Assembly (NCBI GenBank): GCA_028288705.1
Contig: JAQBNH010000014.1
Coordinates: 186,001 to 250,000 of the forward strand
Direction: 5' to 3'
Length of the DNA stretch: 64,000 nucleotides
Origin: Ferruginibacter sp.
GTDB taxonomy: Bacteria; Bacteroidota; Bacteroidia; Chitinophagales; Chitinophagaceae
Of this stretch, positions 1 to 8,670 are shown piece by piece (position 1 is the stretch's first letter; each line of letters starts with the position of its first letter). The notes beneath the pieces are model-generated. The model worked only from the letters and a program-made list of their open reading frames with translations, had not been told where the DNA came from and ran no database searches. Both the position numbers and the translations under genes were made by a program.

Positions 1-350
1 AAGATCACCCGTACGATGTATTCCGCACCGATTAAAGCTACACCAGCAAGTGAAGCAGCATTAGAGATCAGGATAATGCAATTGACCCCAAAAGCGATTG
101 ATGGATGGTATGCGTATGAAAAGATCTTGTAGTAAGCGCCTGTTTCAGGAAAGCGGCTACCGATCTCTGCATAAGTAAGTGCGCCGCAAATTGCGATTAG
201 TCCGCCCGCGATCCATGCCGCAAAGAAAATCGCAGTTGAAGGAGAATTGGCTGCAACATTTACCGGTGTACGAAAAATTCCCATGCCAATCACGAAGCTT
301 ACCATGATCATGGTAAAATCAAAGAGGTTCAGTTTTGGTTTTGCTTGCAT
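1..350 (-). CDS. APC-family amino-acid permease, N-terminal part (partial)
   Basis: This reading frame runs off the left edge, so only about 116 N-terminal residues are visible. The protein begins MQAKPKLNLFDFTMIMVSFV and continues with the GMGIFRTP turn typical of the amino acid-polyamine-organocation (APC) permeases in their first membrane helix. Further hydrophobic segments follow, with conserved AEIGSRFPETGAYY. The expected role is uptake or exchange of amino acids across the inner membrane; the substrate cannot be told. An in-frame ATG at 410 would add 20 residues. I prefer 350 because family members start only a few residues before the LFDFTM stretch. Confidence 0.85.
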   Translation of the reverse strand, partial: MQAKPKLNLFDFTMIMVSFVIGMGIFRTPVNVAANSPSTAIFFAAWIAGGLIAICGALTYAEIGSRFPETGAYYKIFSYAYHPSIAFGVNCIILISNAASLAGVALIGAEYIVRVI

Positions 351-467
351 CCTGAAAAGATACTGAATGACATTAAATAAAAATCTCCAGGCATCCTTTT
401 TTACAGGCATAATGATAATTTCAGTTTCGCCCTGGTTTATTCCCATTTAAAGAACCAACTTCGCGGT

Positions 468-674
468 ATGGACCAGCCCATACAAAAATATTGCCCCCGT
501 TGCCAGCAACCATTCCACTGCAATGCGGCAAAGATCAGTGCCTGCGCCTGTTCAGGCGTTATACTCACGGCCGCTATTCAGCAACACATTTCCAAAGAAT
601 TCCATGATTGTCTTTGCGCGAACTGCCTCAGGCAGATCGCTGATCAATTTTCTTTTGATAGAAAGCAGCAATGA
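468..674 (+). CDS. Cysteine-rich CWC-family small protein
   Basis: This 68-residue protein has eight cysteines, in the pattern CPRCQQPF, CNAAKISACACS and DCLCANCL. That matches the small cysteine-rich CWC family found in many bacteria. The spacing suggests a metal-binding fold, probably zinc, but the function of the family is unknown. It has no signal peptide and is probably cytosolic. It is divergent from the permease on its left, and the TonB receptor gene starts 51 bases downstream. The ATG at 468 directly precedes the conserved region, so the start is well supported. Confidence 0.72.
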   Translation: MDQPIQKYCPRCQQPFHCNAAKISACACSGVILTAAIQQHISKEFHDCLCANCLRQIADQFSFDRKQQ

Positions 675-725
675 CAGATACTTTTTCGCCTTGCTTACGT
701 TAATAGTGTATAGATAATCCCAGGC

Positions 726-2975
726 ATGAAAAAAACGGCCACTATTTTTTTATTATTCATTGGTTTGATTTGTCGAGCGCAACAACCGCTCAGCGGCGTT
801 TTGTTGAATGAAGAAGGCGATTTGTTGCCGGGCGTTGCAGTTCGTAGCAATGGTTTCGTGGTTTACAGCGATTCTGCCGGCAGATTTTATCTCCCCATTG
901 GAATATTTCCCTTGAGGTTTTCCTTGTCAGGCTATGAACAATATGTCGCGCGGAACTTGTCGGAAGCGGGCAAACCTATCGTAATGTTTCGTCCCGTTCC
1001 ACTTTTGGAAGAAACCATCGTACGGGCTTACGAACAACATGCGGGGCTTAAAGATTTGCCTGCTGCGGTCTCCGTGCTAACAAAAACTTCGCTGGAAAGA
1101 TATGGCAACCAATCCCTGGTGCCGGCCGTTAATACGATCGCCGGTGTGAAAATGGATGAACGCAGCCCGGGTAGTTATCGTCTCAGCATCCGCGGAAATC
1201 TGTTGCGTTCTACCTTTGGCGTTAGGAATGTAAAAGTTTACTGGAACGGTTTGCCATTTACTGATGCGAATGGGACTACTTATATCAATGAAATCAATTT
1301 TAATAACATTGATAAGATCGAAATTATCAAAGGGCCCGCGGGTAGCATGTATGGCGCAGGTACGGGCGGTGTGATGTTGTTGTCGAATGCATTCGCTGCG
1401 CAGCCCAGGTCCGCGATCGACCTGACTGCTGCCGTGGGCAGTTACGGACTTTTCGCAACCGGCGTTTCCTATAAGCAAAACACGCCCAGGTCAAATGCGC
1501 TGTTATCTTTTAACCACCAGCAGTCACAGGGTTATCGTGATCATGCGGCCATGGATCGTAATGTGTTGCATTTTACGAGCAGGATGTCGATGAGTAAGAA
1601 AAGTGAGCTAACAACAAATGTTTTTTACAGTGATCTGTATTATCAAACACCAGGGGGTCTGACTGCTGCTGAAGTATCAGCAAATCCACGGCAGTCGAGG
1701 CCTGCAAGTGGTGCGTTTAAAAGTGCTGAAGCCCAGCGGGCAGCATTATATTTGAAAACATTGTATGGTGGTTTTTCTAATCGTGTAAAAATGAACAGCC
1801 GTTGGTCTAATACAAGCGGTATTTATTTCTCGGCAACGAACTTCTCTAATCCGACAATTCGCAATTACGAAAAAAAGGTAGAATCAGGAATCGGGATGCG
1901 CAGCTTATTTCAATATCTCCTCGGAAATTTCACCGGAACGGTTGGCGGCGAATACCAGTACGGTTTCACGAACACGGCAACATTCGGTAACCGGTTGGGA
2001 GCCCTTGATACACTGCAATACCGGGATAAAATTTCTGCCAGTCAATACAATATTTTCGCGCAGGCCGAGTGGAAGATGCCCGCAGGTTTGGCTTTGACTG
2101 CCGGCATGAGTCTGAATCATTTCTTCTACGGTTTTGAAAGGCAAAACACCTCTCCCCATGAAAAGCGAGGTAGCAAGTTTAAACCGCAGCTGGTGCCAAG
2201 AGTCGCGCTGAACAAGACTTTCGCTAAGACGCTCAGTGCATACTTTTCTGTAAGTAAAGGATTTTCGCCGCCTACAATCGACGAGATTCATGCCAGCGAC
2301 GGCATCTTTAATACAAACTTACAAGCGGAATCAGCCCTTAATTATGAACTCGGGTTTAAAGCAAATCTGCTAAAAAATAAACTATGGATTGATGTCGCTT
2401 ACTATCAATTACAATTAAAGCAAACGATCGTGAGCCGGAGAGATAGTTCCGGTGCCGATTATTACGTGAATGCCGGAAGAACGAAGCAACCAGGGTTTGA
2501 GGCCGCATTAATTTACAGGATAATTGACCGGAGATCAGGACTTCTTCAACAATTGAAGTGGACCACATCATATACCTATAGCAAGGCACGTTTTATTAAT
2601 TATCAGCAAGCTGCATTGAAGTACGATGGTAACAGGCTAACAGGAACATCGCCTGTCATTTTTTCTGCAGGACTCGATATTGGCTTTGCACATCAGTTAT
2701 CATTTAACCTGGGTTTTATTCATACCGATGCGATGCCATTAAATGACGCTAATAGCTTTTATGGCAATGCTTACGATTTGGGCACAGCGCGCATTAATTT
2801 TAAAACAACTTTTGGGAAAAAACTCACGGCCAGCTTTTTTGCAGTTGCGGAAAAATCATTTGATGATCCTTATAGTTTAGGCAATGATCTGAATGCTGCC
2901 GGAAACCGCTTTTATAATCCTGCCGCAGTTTGTACGTTTACCGTTGGCAGCAGGTTCTCTATTGTCTTCAGGTAA
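726..2975 (+). CDS. TonB-dependent outer-membrane receptor
   Basis: The 749-residue protein starts with a signal peptide (about 18 residues, hydrophobic core then CRAQQ). Next comes a carboxypeptidase-regulatory-like beta domain (about residues 20-90, LSGVLLNEEGDLLPGVAV). The plug domain (about 100-220) contains the conserved IEIIKGPAGSMYGAGTGGV. The rest is a long beta-barrel ending in an aromatic residue close to the C-terminus (FSIVFR). The protein is expected to import a siderophore, vitamin or similar ligand with TonB energy; the ligand is not evident. No SusD-like partner follows, so it is unlikely to be a polysaccharide-utilisation receptor. Length is normal for the family. Confidence 0.9.
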   Translation: MKKTATIFLLFIGLICRAQQPLSGVLLNEEGDLLPGVAVRSNGFVVYSDSAGRFYLPIGIFPLRFSLSGYEQYVARNLSEAGKPIVMFRPVPLLEETIVRAYEQHAGLKDLPAAVSVLTKTSLERYGNQSLVPAVNTIAGVKMDERSPGSYRLSIRGNLLRSTFGVRNVKVYWNGLPFTDANGTTYINEINFNNIDKIEIIKGPAGSMYGAGTGGVMLLSNAFAAQPRSAIDLTAAVGSYGLFATGVSYKQNTPRSNALLSFNHQQSQGYRDHAAMDRNVLHFTSRMSMSKKSELTTNVFYSDLYYQTPGGLTAAEVSANPRQSRPASGAFKSAEAQRAALYLKTLYGGFSNRVKMNSRWSNTSGIYFSATNFSNPTIRNYEKKVESGIGMRSLFQYLLGNFTGTVGGEYQYGFTNTATFGNRLGALDTLQYRDKISASQYNIFAQAEWKMPAGLALTAGMSLNHFFYGFERQNTSPHEKRGSKFKPQLVPRVALNKTFAKTLSAYFSVSKGFSPPTIDEIHASDGIFNTNLQAESALNYELGFKANLLKNKLWIDVAYYQLQLKQTIVSRRDSSGADYYVNAGRTKQPGFEAALIYRIIDRRSGLLQQLKWTTSYTYSKARFINYQQAALKYDGNRLTGTSPVIFSAGLDIGFAHQLSFNLGFIHTDAMPLNDANSFYGNAYDLGTARINFKTTFGKKLTASFFAVAEKSFDDPYSLGNDLNAAGNRFYNPAAVCTFTVGSRFSIVFR

Positions 2976-3007
2976 ACTGCCAGCGGTAAGTTCGGCAGGA
3001 GCTTTCC

Positions 3008-3015
3008 TATATTTG
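3008..3015 (+). promoter_or_regulatory. -7 promoter box upstream of marC-like gene
   Basis: TATATTTG fits the Bacteroidota -7 consensus TAnnTTTG and ends 14 bases before the GTG start of the MarC-family gene. No convincing -33 TTTG is seen at the usual distance. Confidence 0.5.
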
Positions 3016-3029
3016 CAAAAAGAATTATT

Positions 3030-3620
3030 GTGGACATCGCGCATTTAGCCATAAAAGAAATCCTTACGGTCACATTTACTTTATTCGCCGTCATCGATAT
3101 GCTGGGTTCGGCACCTGTATTGATTTCCCTGAAAGCAAAAATGGGTGGTCATATTAAAACCGGCCAGGCCACATTTGCATCGGGGGCATTGATGATCCTG
3201 TTCCTTTTTTTAGGTAAAGAATTTTTAAACCTCCTCGGGCTCGATGTGCAATCTTTTGCTGTGGCCGGTAGTATCGTGATCTTTATTCTAGGATTGGAAA
3301 TGGTATTGGGGCTGGAATTTTTTAAGCCTGATCACAATTCAAAAAGCGGCAGCGTTGTGCCGATCGCTTTTCCACTGATCGCCGGCTCCGGAACACTTAC
3401 AACGATAATGTCGTTAAAAGCCGATTTTCATGATGTAAATATTTTATTAGGCATCCTGATCAATTGCGTAATTATATTTCTAGTTTTGCACTCCCTCAAA
3501 TGGATAGAGAAAGCACTCGGTCCGAACGGGCTGGCTGTAGTGAGAAAGTTTTTTGGTGTAATATTGCTGGCCATTGCGGTAAAAATATTCGGTGCCAACA
3601 TCGTTAAGTTTGGCAGGTAA
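3030..3620 (+). CDS. MarC-family integral membrane protein
   Basis: This is a 196-residue protein with about six hydrophobic helices. It carries the MarC/UPF0056 features FTLFAVIDMLGSAPVLISL near the N-terminus and the PIAFPLIAGSGTLTT signature near residue 115. The family was once linked to multiple antibiotic resistance in E. coli, but that link is not supported, and its transported substrate is unknown. The start is a GTG at 3030; the -7 box 14 bases upstream supports it. A tRNA gene begins only five bases after the stop codon. Confidence 0.88.
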   Translation: MDIAHLAIKEILTVTFTLFAVIDMLGSAPVLISLKAKMGGHIKTGQATFASGALMILFLFLGKEFLNLLGLDVQSFAVAGSIVIFILGLEMVLGLEFFKPDHNSKSGSVVPIAFPLIAGSGTLTTIMSLKADFHDVNILLGILINCVIIFLVLHSLKWIEKALGPNGLAVVRKFFGVILLAIAVKIFGANIVKFGR

Positions 3621-3625
3621 CAATT

Positions 3626-3697
3626 GGCCTCGTAGTACAATGGATAGTATAAGAGTTTCCGAAGCTCCAGATCCAAGTTCGATTCTTGGCGAGGCCA
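3626..3697 (+). tRNA. tRNA-Arg (anticodon CCG)
   Basis: A 72-base cloverleaf can be folded by eye. The acceptor stem is GGCCTCG pairing with CGAGGCC. The D-stem GTAC pairs with GTAT. The anticodon loop TTCCGAA has CCG at positions 34-36. The T-arm is CCAAG-TTCGATT-CTTGG, and the discriminator base is A. The CCA tail is not encoded (the DNA reads ACAT after the acceptor stem), so it must be added enzymatically. It reads arginine codon CGG. Confidence 0.93.
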
Positions 3698-3924
3698 CAT
3701 TTTCTTTTCCACCTGATAACCCTTGCTGATAAAGGCTTCCAGCGTCGCCGTTTATCTTTTCGCCTCCAATTTATAATTTACTCTAAACCGCTTCCGGAAC
3801 TCCGGCGCAGCTTTTTTATTGCCCGGAAATGAAAATAAAGTCAAAATAAACAGGCACATTTTCTTTGCTGCCTCCCTCCACATTCATATTTTTAAAATTC
3901 ATTATCTCATAAAAAACCACAACT

Positions 3925-4470
3925 ATGAAAAAAATCGCCTTTGCGGCCATTATCGGCACAATGCTATTTTCCTGTTCAAAAACAGAAGTACAATCTCTTG
4001 TAAAAGAAAACGACGTCCTGCCGATTGATGCTGGCAGAATTGACGAAGGATGTGTTCCTACAACAAAAACGGTAGCGCTACTTGCAGGCCAAACCATGAA
4101 TGCCGGTGAAGTTACTGTTACCAACGATGGTGTTGATTTGACGGTTACTTACAACTGCCTTAACGGCTGGAAAATTTCCGAAATTCATTTGTATGTCGGA
4201 GAGTTTGCTTCTGCTCCGCAAAACAATGGCGGAAACCCGATCCCGGGCCGGTTCCCGATCAAAGAAACATTCAGTACAGGCGTAACAACCTACTCGAAAG
4301 TGATTCCGTTGGCATCATTGCCAGATTGCTTTATTGTTGCCGCACATGCGGTAGTAAAAAGCGGCACAGGCACAACTGGTGGAACGCAAACAGGCTGGGG
4401 CCAGGGAACACAGTTTCCAGGCAACAACTGGGGAATGTATTTCGACTACTGTGTGACGACGTGTCCATAG
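3925..4470 (+). CDS. Small secreted lipoprotein of unknown function
   Basis: The 181-residue protein starts with a lipoprotein signal peptide (MKKIAFAAIIGTMLFSC; lipobox LFSC, lipidated Cys at residue 17). The mature part looks like a small beta-rich domain. It has a GCVPTTK stretch, a pair of cysteines near the middle and three near the end, and a glycine-rich segment before NWGMYFDYC. I do not recognise a named family with certainty. It stands alone, has 227 bases of gene-free DNA in front of it after the tRNA, and is followed by a clear terminator. Confidence 0.75.
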   Translation: MKKIAFAAIIGTMLFSCSKTEVQSLVKENDVLPIDAGRIDEGCVPTTKTVALLAGQTMNAGEVTVTNDGVDLTVTYNCLNGWKISEIHLYVGEFASAPQNNGGNPIPGRFPIKETFSTGVTTYSKVIPLASLPDCFIVAAHAVVKSGTGTTGGTQTGWGQGTQFPGNNWGMYFDYCVTTCP

Positions 4471-4493
4471 AGAAAATAATAGTTCTTATAAAT

Positions 4494-4520
4494 AAAAAAC
4501 CGCTCAATAGCGGTTTTTTT
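4494..4520. terminator. Bidirectional rho-independent terminator
   Basis: CCGCT-CAAT-AGCGG is flanked by an A-run on the left and a T-run on the right. It lies between the convergent lipoprotein gene and the LuxR-type regulator, so it can stop transcription from both sides. Confidence 0.85.
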
Positions 4521-4546
4521 ATTTTCAATTATCGGAAATAATCGTA

Positions 4547-5173
4547 CTAAATATTATAAGTATTCGCGAGCTCTTTCATTTCCAAAATATTACTCACTTT
4601 TAGTTTATCAAATATCCTCGCCTTATGCGTGCCAATTGTGGAAACCTGCAAGTGTAAGGTATTGGCGATACCGCTGATCGTTTGTCCGTTCAATAACAAA
4701 GAAGCAATTTCAAATTCACGGGCAGAAAGGGTATTGAATAAATTATCATCTTTATCCTTGCCGCTGCTTTCCGCCAGCATATCGATCATCGCTTCACTGA
4801 TGTAACGGCTGTTGTTCAATACGAGATTGATCGCTTTCTTTATTTCTTCAAGCGGCGCATCTTTGCTGATAAACCCGCGGGCCCCGGCTTTTAAAAATCT
4901 TTTTGCATAAATATTTTCGGGGCTCATAGAAAATATCAGCACCCGTAACTCAGGATATTTCACCCTGAAGTATTCCATTAATCCAAAAGTATCCGTATTC
5001 GGCATCTGGATATCCAGCATCACCAGGTCGTAGGAATTTTCCCTTACTTTAGATAAGGCACTATCGCCATCATGGGCTTCATCAATCTGGGAAGGTTTAT
5101 AAATCTCTGACAGGAGAATTTTGATGCCCGACCGTACTACAACATGATCGTCGATCAATAAAAACTTTTTCAT
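4547..5173 (-). CDS. LuxR/NarL-type response regulator (RR-A)
   Basis: The 208-residue protein has a CheY-like receiver (about residues 1-120) followed by a LuxR-type helix-turn-helix (about 140-205). The active-site residues are present: the acidic pair in LLIDDH, phospho-acceptor Asp54 in VMLDIQMP, Ser82 in place of the usual Thr, and Lys104 in FISKDAP. The DNA-binding part contains LSAREFEIASLLLNGQTISG. It is divergent from kinase HK1 and closely resembles RR-B at 8029: both share the stretch ENIYAKRFLK just after the conserved Ser. It probably acts as a transcription factor phosphorylated by a neighbouring kinase. Confidence 0.92.
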   Translation of the reverse strand: MKKFLLIDDHVVVRSGIKILLSEIYKPSQIDEAHDGDSALSKVRENSYDLVMLDIQMPNTDTFGLMEYFRVKYPELRVLIFSMSPENIYAKRFLKAGARGFISKDAPLEEIKKAINLVLNNSRYISEAMIDMLAESSGKDKDDNLFNTLSAREFEIASLLLNGQTISGIANTLHLQVSTIGTHKARIFDKLKVSNILEMKELANTYNI

Positions 5174-5195
5174 TACGGTACTTTTAAAGATAATA

Positions 5196-5211
5196 TTAGA
5201 ATAAATTCTAA
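5196..5211. promoter_or_regulatory. 7-2-7 inverted repeat upstream of RR-A
   Basis: TTAGAAT-AA-ATTCTAA is a perfect 7-2-7 dyad, 23 bases upstream of the RR-A start codon. NarL-type regulators are known to bind 7-2-7 dyads, though with a different sequence. Binding by RR-A is inference. Confidence 0.4.
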
Positions 5212-5272
5212 AGCAAAAAGTTTATCCTGCTACATCACGAATCTGCAAAAAGGAAGAATTTTACTGCCTTTA

Positions 5273-5280
5273 CAAAGTTA
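5273..5280 (-). promoter_or_regulatory. -7 promoter box for RR-A
   Basis: Read on the minus strand, TAACTTTG matches TAnnTTTG. It would give a leader of nearly 100 bases containing the 7-2-7 dyad. On the plus strand, TAACTTG at 5388-5394 is a weaker candidate for the kinase HK1. Confidence 0.45.
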
Positions 5281-5411
5281 ATACAATGAACACGCATTAC
5301 CCTAGATTTAAAAACTACGCTGATAACCAGATTATTGATAAAAGTTTCAAAGCGCTATTCTCTTTAACCGGGAAGTCAGCAAATCGTTAACTTGCAGTCT
5401 TATATCCCGTG

Positions 5412-7982
5412 ATGGACTTTACGAATACTCCAATAGACATTCTTATTGTGGAAGATAATATGGGCGATGTGTTCCTGCTAAAGGAATCGTTGCGCAGTAC
5501 TTCTGTCAATATCGGGGATATCACGCATGCCCCCAGCCTGCAGGCCGCCATCGACCTCATCGCAGAAGAAAAGCCCAGCATCATTTTCCTGGATCTGTCA
5601 TTACCCGATAAATGGGGATTAGAAACCTTTCTCACGATGCAGTTGCATTCGAGCCAGGTGCCTATCGTTATATTAACCGGCCTGGATGATACACAACTGG
5701 CATTGGAAGCCATTACAAAAGGCGCCCAGGATTTCCTTGTCAAGGGCGATGTAGATGATAAACTACTAACGAAAACTATTCTATATAGTATCGAAAGAAA
5801 GCGGATCGCGGAATCATTACAACTGAGTAATGAACGATATAACCTCGTTTCCTTTGCAACAAATGATATGGTTTGGGATTGGGACCTCACAAACAACACC
5901 GTCTTCCGCAGTAAGTCGGGATGGGCAAAATTGTTTGGCGATGAGGCGAGCGGAGAGACAAGGTTCCCCGACAGCTGGTGGGAAAGGGTGCATCCCGATG
6001 ATAAGGATAATACGAATGCTGTCATCCAGGAAGTACTTGACAATCCCGGGATAAATAATTTTGAAATAGAATGCCGCATTGATACGGGCAATGGTGAATA
6101 TGCTGATATTGTTGACCGTGGCTATGCGATCCGTAATGATGCCGGCACGGCAATACGGTTGATTGGGGCCACACAAAACGTGACCGAAAAAAAACGTGCG
6201 CAGGAAGAATTGAAGCGCCTGTCGCTGATCGCAAAAGAAACGCAAAACGCAGTGATCGTTACCGACACAGAAGGCAGGATTCAATGGACGAACGAAGCCT
6301 TTCATGGCATCACCGGTTATGCACTTGACGAAACCATCGGCCGCAAGCCCGGCGATTTTTTGCAGGGTGAAGAAACCAATCCTGTTATTAAAAGATACAT
6401 GCGTTTAAAGATCAGGACGGTAAAACCATTCGCCTGCGACGTGATCAATTACAAGAAAAACGGACAGCGTTACTGGATCAGGATCCAATGCCAGCCGCAG
6501 TTTGACGAGAAAGGGAAACATACCAGTTTCTTTGCGATGCAAACAGATATTACGCGGGAAAAAGATGCAGAAGAGCGCCTGGTTACCAGTGAACAACGGT
6601 TCCGTTCGATCATCGAAAAAAGTAATGAAGGGCTTTCGCTGATTGACGCGGAAGGAACTGTGTTAGATATTAGTCCTGCCGGTAAAAAAATTCTTGGCTA
6701 TACACCGGATGGATTTATGGGTTATGCCTCTGATAATCTTGTTTATCCTGAAGACGTGGAAATGGTGAATGCCGCTTTTGCGCAAGTGCTGAGTGCTTAT
6801 AATAATTCTACAATTATTGAATACAGGTATAAGCGAAAGAATGGTAATTATATCTGGCTCGAATCTACATTTCACAACCTGTTGCATGAGCCGGCGATCC
6901 GCGCTGTTGTCATTCACTTTCGTGATGTGTCTTCGCGCCGCGTTTTTGAAGATGTGCTGAAAAATTCAGAAGAAAAATACCGGAGTTTATTTAATGTAAA
7001 TCCGTCTTCGATCTTTATCTGGGATCCAAAAACCTATGCGATTATCGAAGTAAATGACGCAGCGGAAAAAGATTACGGTTATGAACGCGCAGAATTGCTC
7101 AAGTTAAATATGACCGACCTGTTGCGTTATAAAAACAACGCTGACTTTAGAAAGCTTGCCGGAAAAGTGTTGGAAGATGAGCATCATAAATCCAGTGGCA
7201 TCTGGCAGCACGAACGAAAAGATGGCACGTATGCCTTCATGGATATCACATACCAGGCGATCGACTATTATGGCAAGAAAGCTTGCATCTCCATCATAAC
7301 TAACATCACCGATAAAGTTGTACTGGAAAAAAAGCTTGCTGAAGAAAGACTGAAAAAACAACATGAGATAACGGCTGCAGTTATCACAGCGCAGGAACAG
7401 GAACGCGGTGATATTGGAAAAGAATTGCATGATAACATCAACCAGATCTTAGCCACGACAAAACTCTATATCGAATACGCAATTACAAATGATGAGATGC
7501 GGCCGGCGTTACTCGAAGGCGCCCGCGATTTTATCAGTTCGGCGGTAAAGGAGATCCGGAGTTTGTCAAAAGCACTTTCACCGCCATCATTGGGTGAAGT
7601 TGGTTTGTTGATGGCTCTGAATGAACTGGTGGAAAGTATCAAAGTCGTTAATAAATTTACGTTCCATACTTCCTGGGACGACCTCGACGAAGACTTACTA
7701 AGTGAAGAACTCAAGCTCACTATATTCAGGATCATCCAGGAGCAATTGAATAATATCATCAAGCATGCGAATGCAAATAATATCTGGATTAAAATAAAAA
7801 CCCGGAATAACCGTTTAATGATTGACGTAAAGGATGATGGCATCGGTTTTAATATGATAAATAAGAGTGATGGTGTGGGATTGAAGAATATTACCAGCCG
7901 GGCGGCATTGCATAATGGAACGATGCAAATGAAGTCGGAAGAAGGAAATGGATGTGAATTAAGCCTGTTATTCAATTTGTAA
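5412..7982 (+). CDS. Receiver-PAS4-histidine kinase, NarL type (HK1)
   Basis: The protein is 856 residues from the ATG at 5412; a GTG directly before it is an alternative. It has no membrane segment. The N-terminal receiver (1-120) is intact: Glu14/Asp15, Asp61 (IIFLDLSLP), Thr89 and Lys111. Four PAS domains follow (about 143-265, 268-393, 395-525, 525-650). The second contains GRKPGDFLQGEE, which is LOV-like but lacks the photoactive cysteine. A HisKA_3 dimerisation domain has His673 in GKELHDNINQ, and the ATPase domain ends the protein (N-box EQLNNIIKHANA, then DDGIGF). It is probably a soluble signalling hub. RR-B follows 46 bases later. Confidence 0.93.
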   Translation: MDFTNTPIDILIVEDNMGDVFLLKESLRSTSVNIGDITHAPSLQAAIDLIAEEKPSIIFLDLSLPDKWGLETFLTMQLHSSQVPIVILTGLDDTQLALEAITKGAQDFLVKGDVDDKLLTKTILYSIERKRIAESLQLSNERYNLVSFATNDMVWDWDLTNNTVFRSKSGWAKLFGDEASGETRFPDSWWERVHPDDKDNTNAVIQEVLDNPGINNFEIECRIDTGNGEYADIVDRGYAIRNDAGTAIRLIGATQNVTEKKRAQEELKRLSLIAKETQNAVIVTDTEGRIQWTNEAFHGITGYALDETIGRKPGDFLQGEETNPVIKRYMRLKIRTVKPFACDVINYKKNGQRYWIRIQCQPQFDEKGKHTSFFAMQTDITREKDAEERLVTSEQRFRSIIEKSNEGLSLIDAEGTVLDISPAGKKILGYTPDGFMGYASDNLVYPEDVEMVNAAFAQVLSAYNNSTIIEYRYKRKNGNYIWLESTFHNLLHEPAIRAVVIHFRDVSSRRVFEDVLKNSEEKYRSLFNVNPSSIFIWDPKTYAIIEVNDAAEKDYGYERAELLKLNMTDLLRYKNNADFRKLAGKVLEDEHHKSSGIWQHERKDGTYAFMDITYQAIDYYGKKACISIITNITDKVVLEKKLAEERLKKQHEITAAVITAQEQERGDIGKELHDNINQILATTKLYIEYAITNDEMRPALLEGARDFISSAVKEIRSLSKALSPPSLGEVGLLMALNELVESIKVVNKFTFHTSWDDLDEDLLSEELKLTIFRIIQEQLNNIIKHANANNIWIKIKTRNNRLMIDVKDDGIGFNMINKSDGVGLKNITSRAALHNGTMQMKSEEGNGCELSLLFNL

Positions 7983-8028
7983 TGAATTGAAAAGTTTTTG
8001 AATACCTCTTACCCTGAAGCACCTGAAT

Positions 8029-8670
8029 ATGGAAAAGATCTTATTAGTAGATGATCATAGTATCATCCGGTCTGGCCTGAAAATGCTGCTCAGCAGCGAT
8101 CTTGGTCACTACCAGTTTGAAGAAGCTGCCAATGGCGAAATGGCCATGGAACAAATCAATTCTGAAGAATTAGCCCTCATTGTTCTGGATATCAATATTC
8201 CCGGTACCGATACTTTCGCACTTGTTGAGGAAACGATCAGGTTAAAACCGAATTCCCGCATCCTCATTTTCAGCATGAATTCAGAAAATATTTATGCGAA
8301 GCGTTTTTTAAAAATGGGCGTTAAAGGCTATGTCCGCAAAGATGAACCAGCGGAAGAAATTAAGAATGCAGTCTTCACCGTTTTAAATGGCAAACGCTAC
8401 ATCAGCAAAACACTTGGTGAAAACCTTGCGCGTGAAATGTTTGAAAAAAATTCGGACAATCCCTTCGATAAATTATCTCCGAAACAATTCGAGATCGTGC
8501 GTTTTTTAGTAATGGGTAAAACGATCAGTGATATCTGCAGCTGTATGAATCTCCACAGCTCCACCGTTAGTACACAAAAGAACCGCATTTTCGAAAAATT
8601 AAATGTGGCCAACCTGGTTGATCTATACGCGTTGGCGAAAATGCATTTGAACGCATCTACCGCGGCATAA
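8029..8670 (+). CDS. LuxR/NarL-type response regulator (RR-B)
   Basis: The 213-residue protein has receiver and LuxR helix-turn-helix domains. It keeps the acidic pair (LLVDDH), the phospho-acceptor in IVLDINIP and the Lys in VRKDEP; Ser replaces Thr in LIFSMN. The output domain contains LSPKQFEIVRFLVMGKTISD. It is clearly a paralogue of RR-A, sharing ENIYAKRFLK and similar lengths. It lies 46 bases after HK1 in the same direction and is likely co-transcribed with it and phosphorylated by it. Its TAA stop at 8668-8670 directly abuts the stop codon of the convergent kinase HK2. Confidence 0.93.
   Translation: MEKILLVDDHSIIRSGLKMLLSSDLGHYQFEEAANGEMAMEQINSEELALIVLDINIPGTDTFALVEETIRLKPNSRILIFSMNSENIYAKRFLKMGVKGYVRKDEPAEEIKNAVFTVLNGKRYISKTLGENLAREMFEKNSDNPFDKLSPKQFEIVRFLVMGKTISDICSCMNLHSSTVSTQKNRIFEKLNVANLVDLYALAKMHLNASTAA

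Noticed and set aside
3626..3697. tRNA gene as integration site of a mobile element
   Set aside because: tRNA genes are common attachment sites, but no integrase and no direct repeat of the tRNA end were seen nearby.
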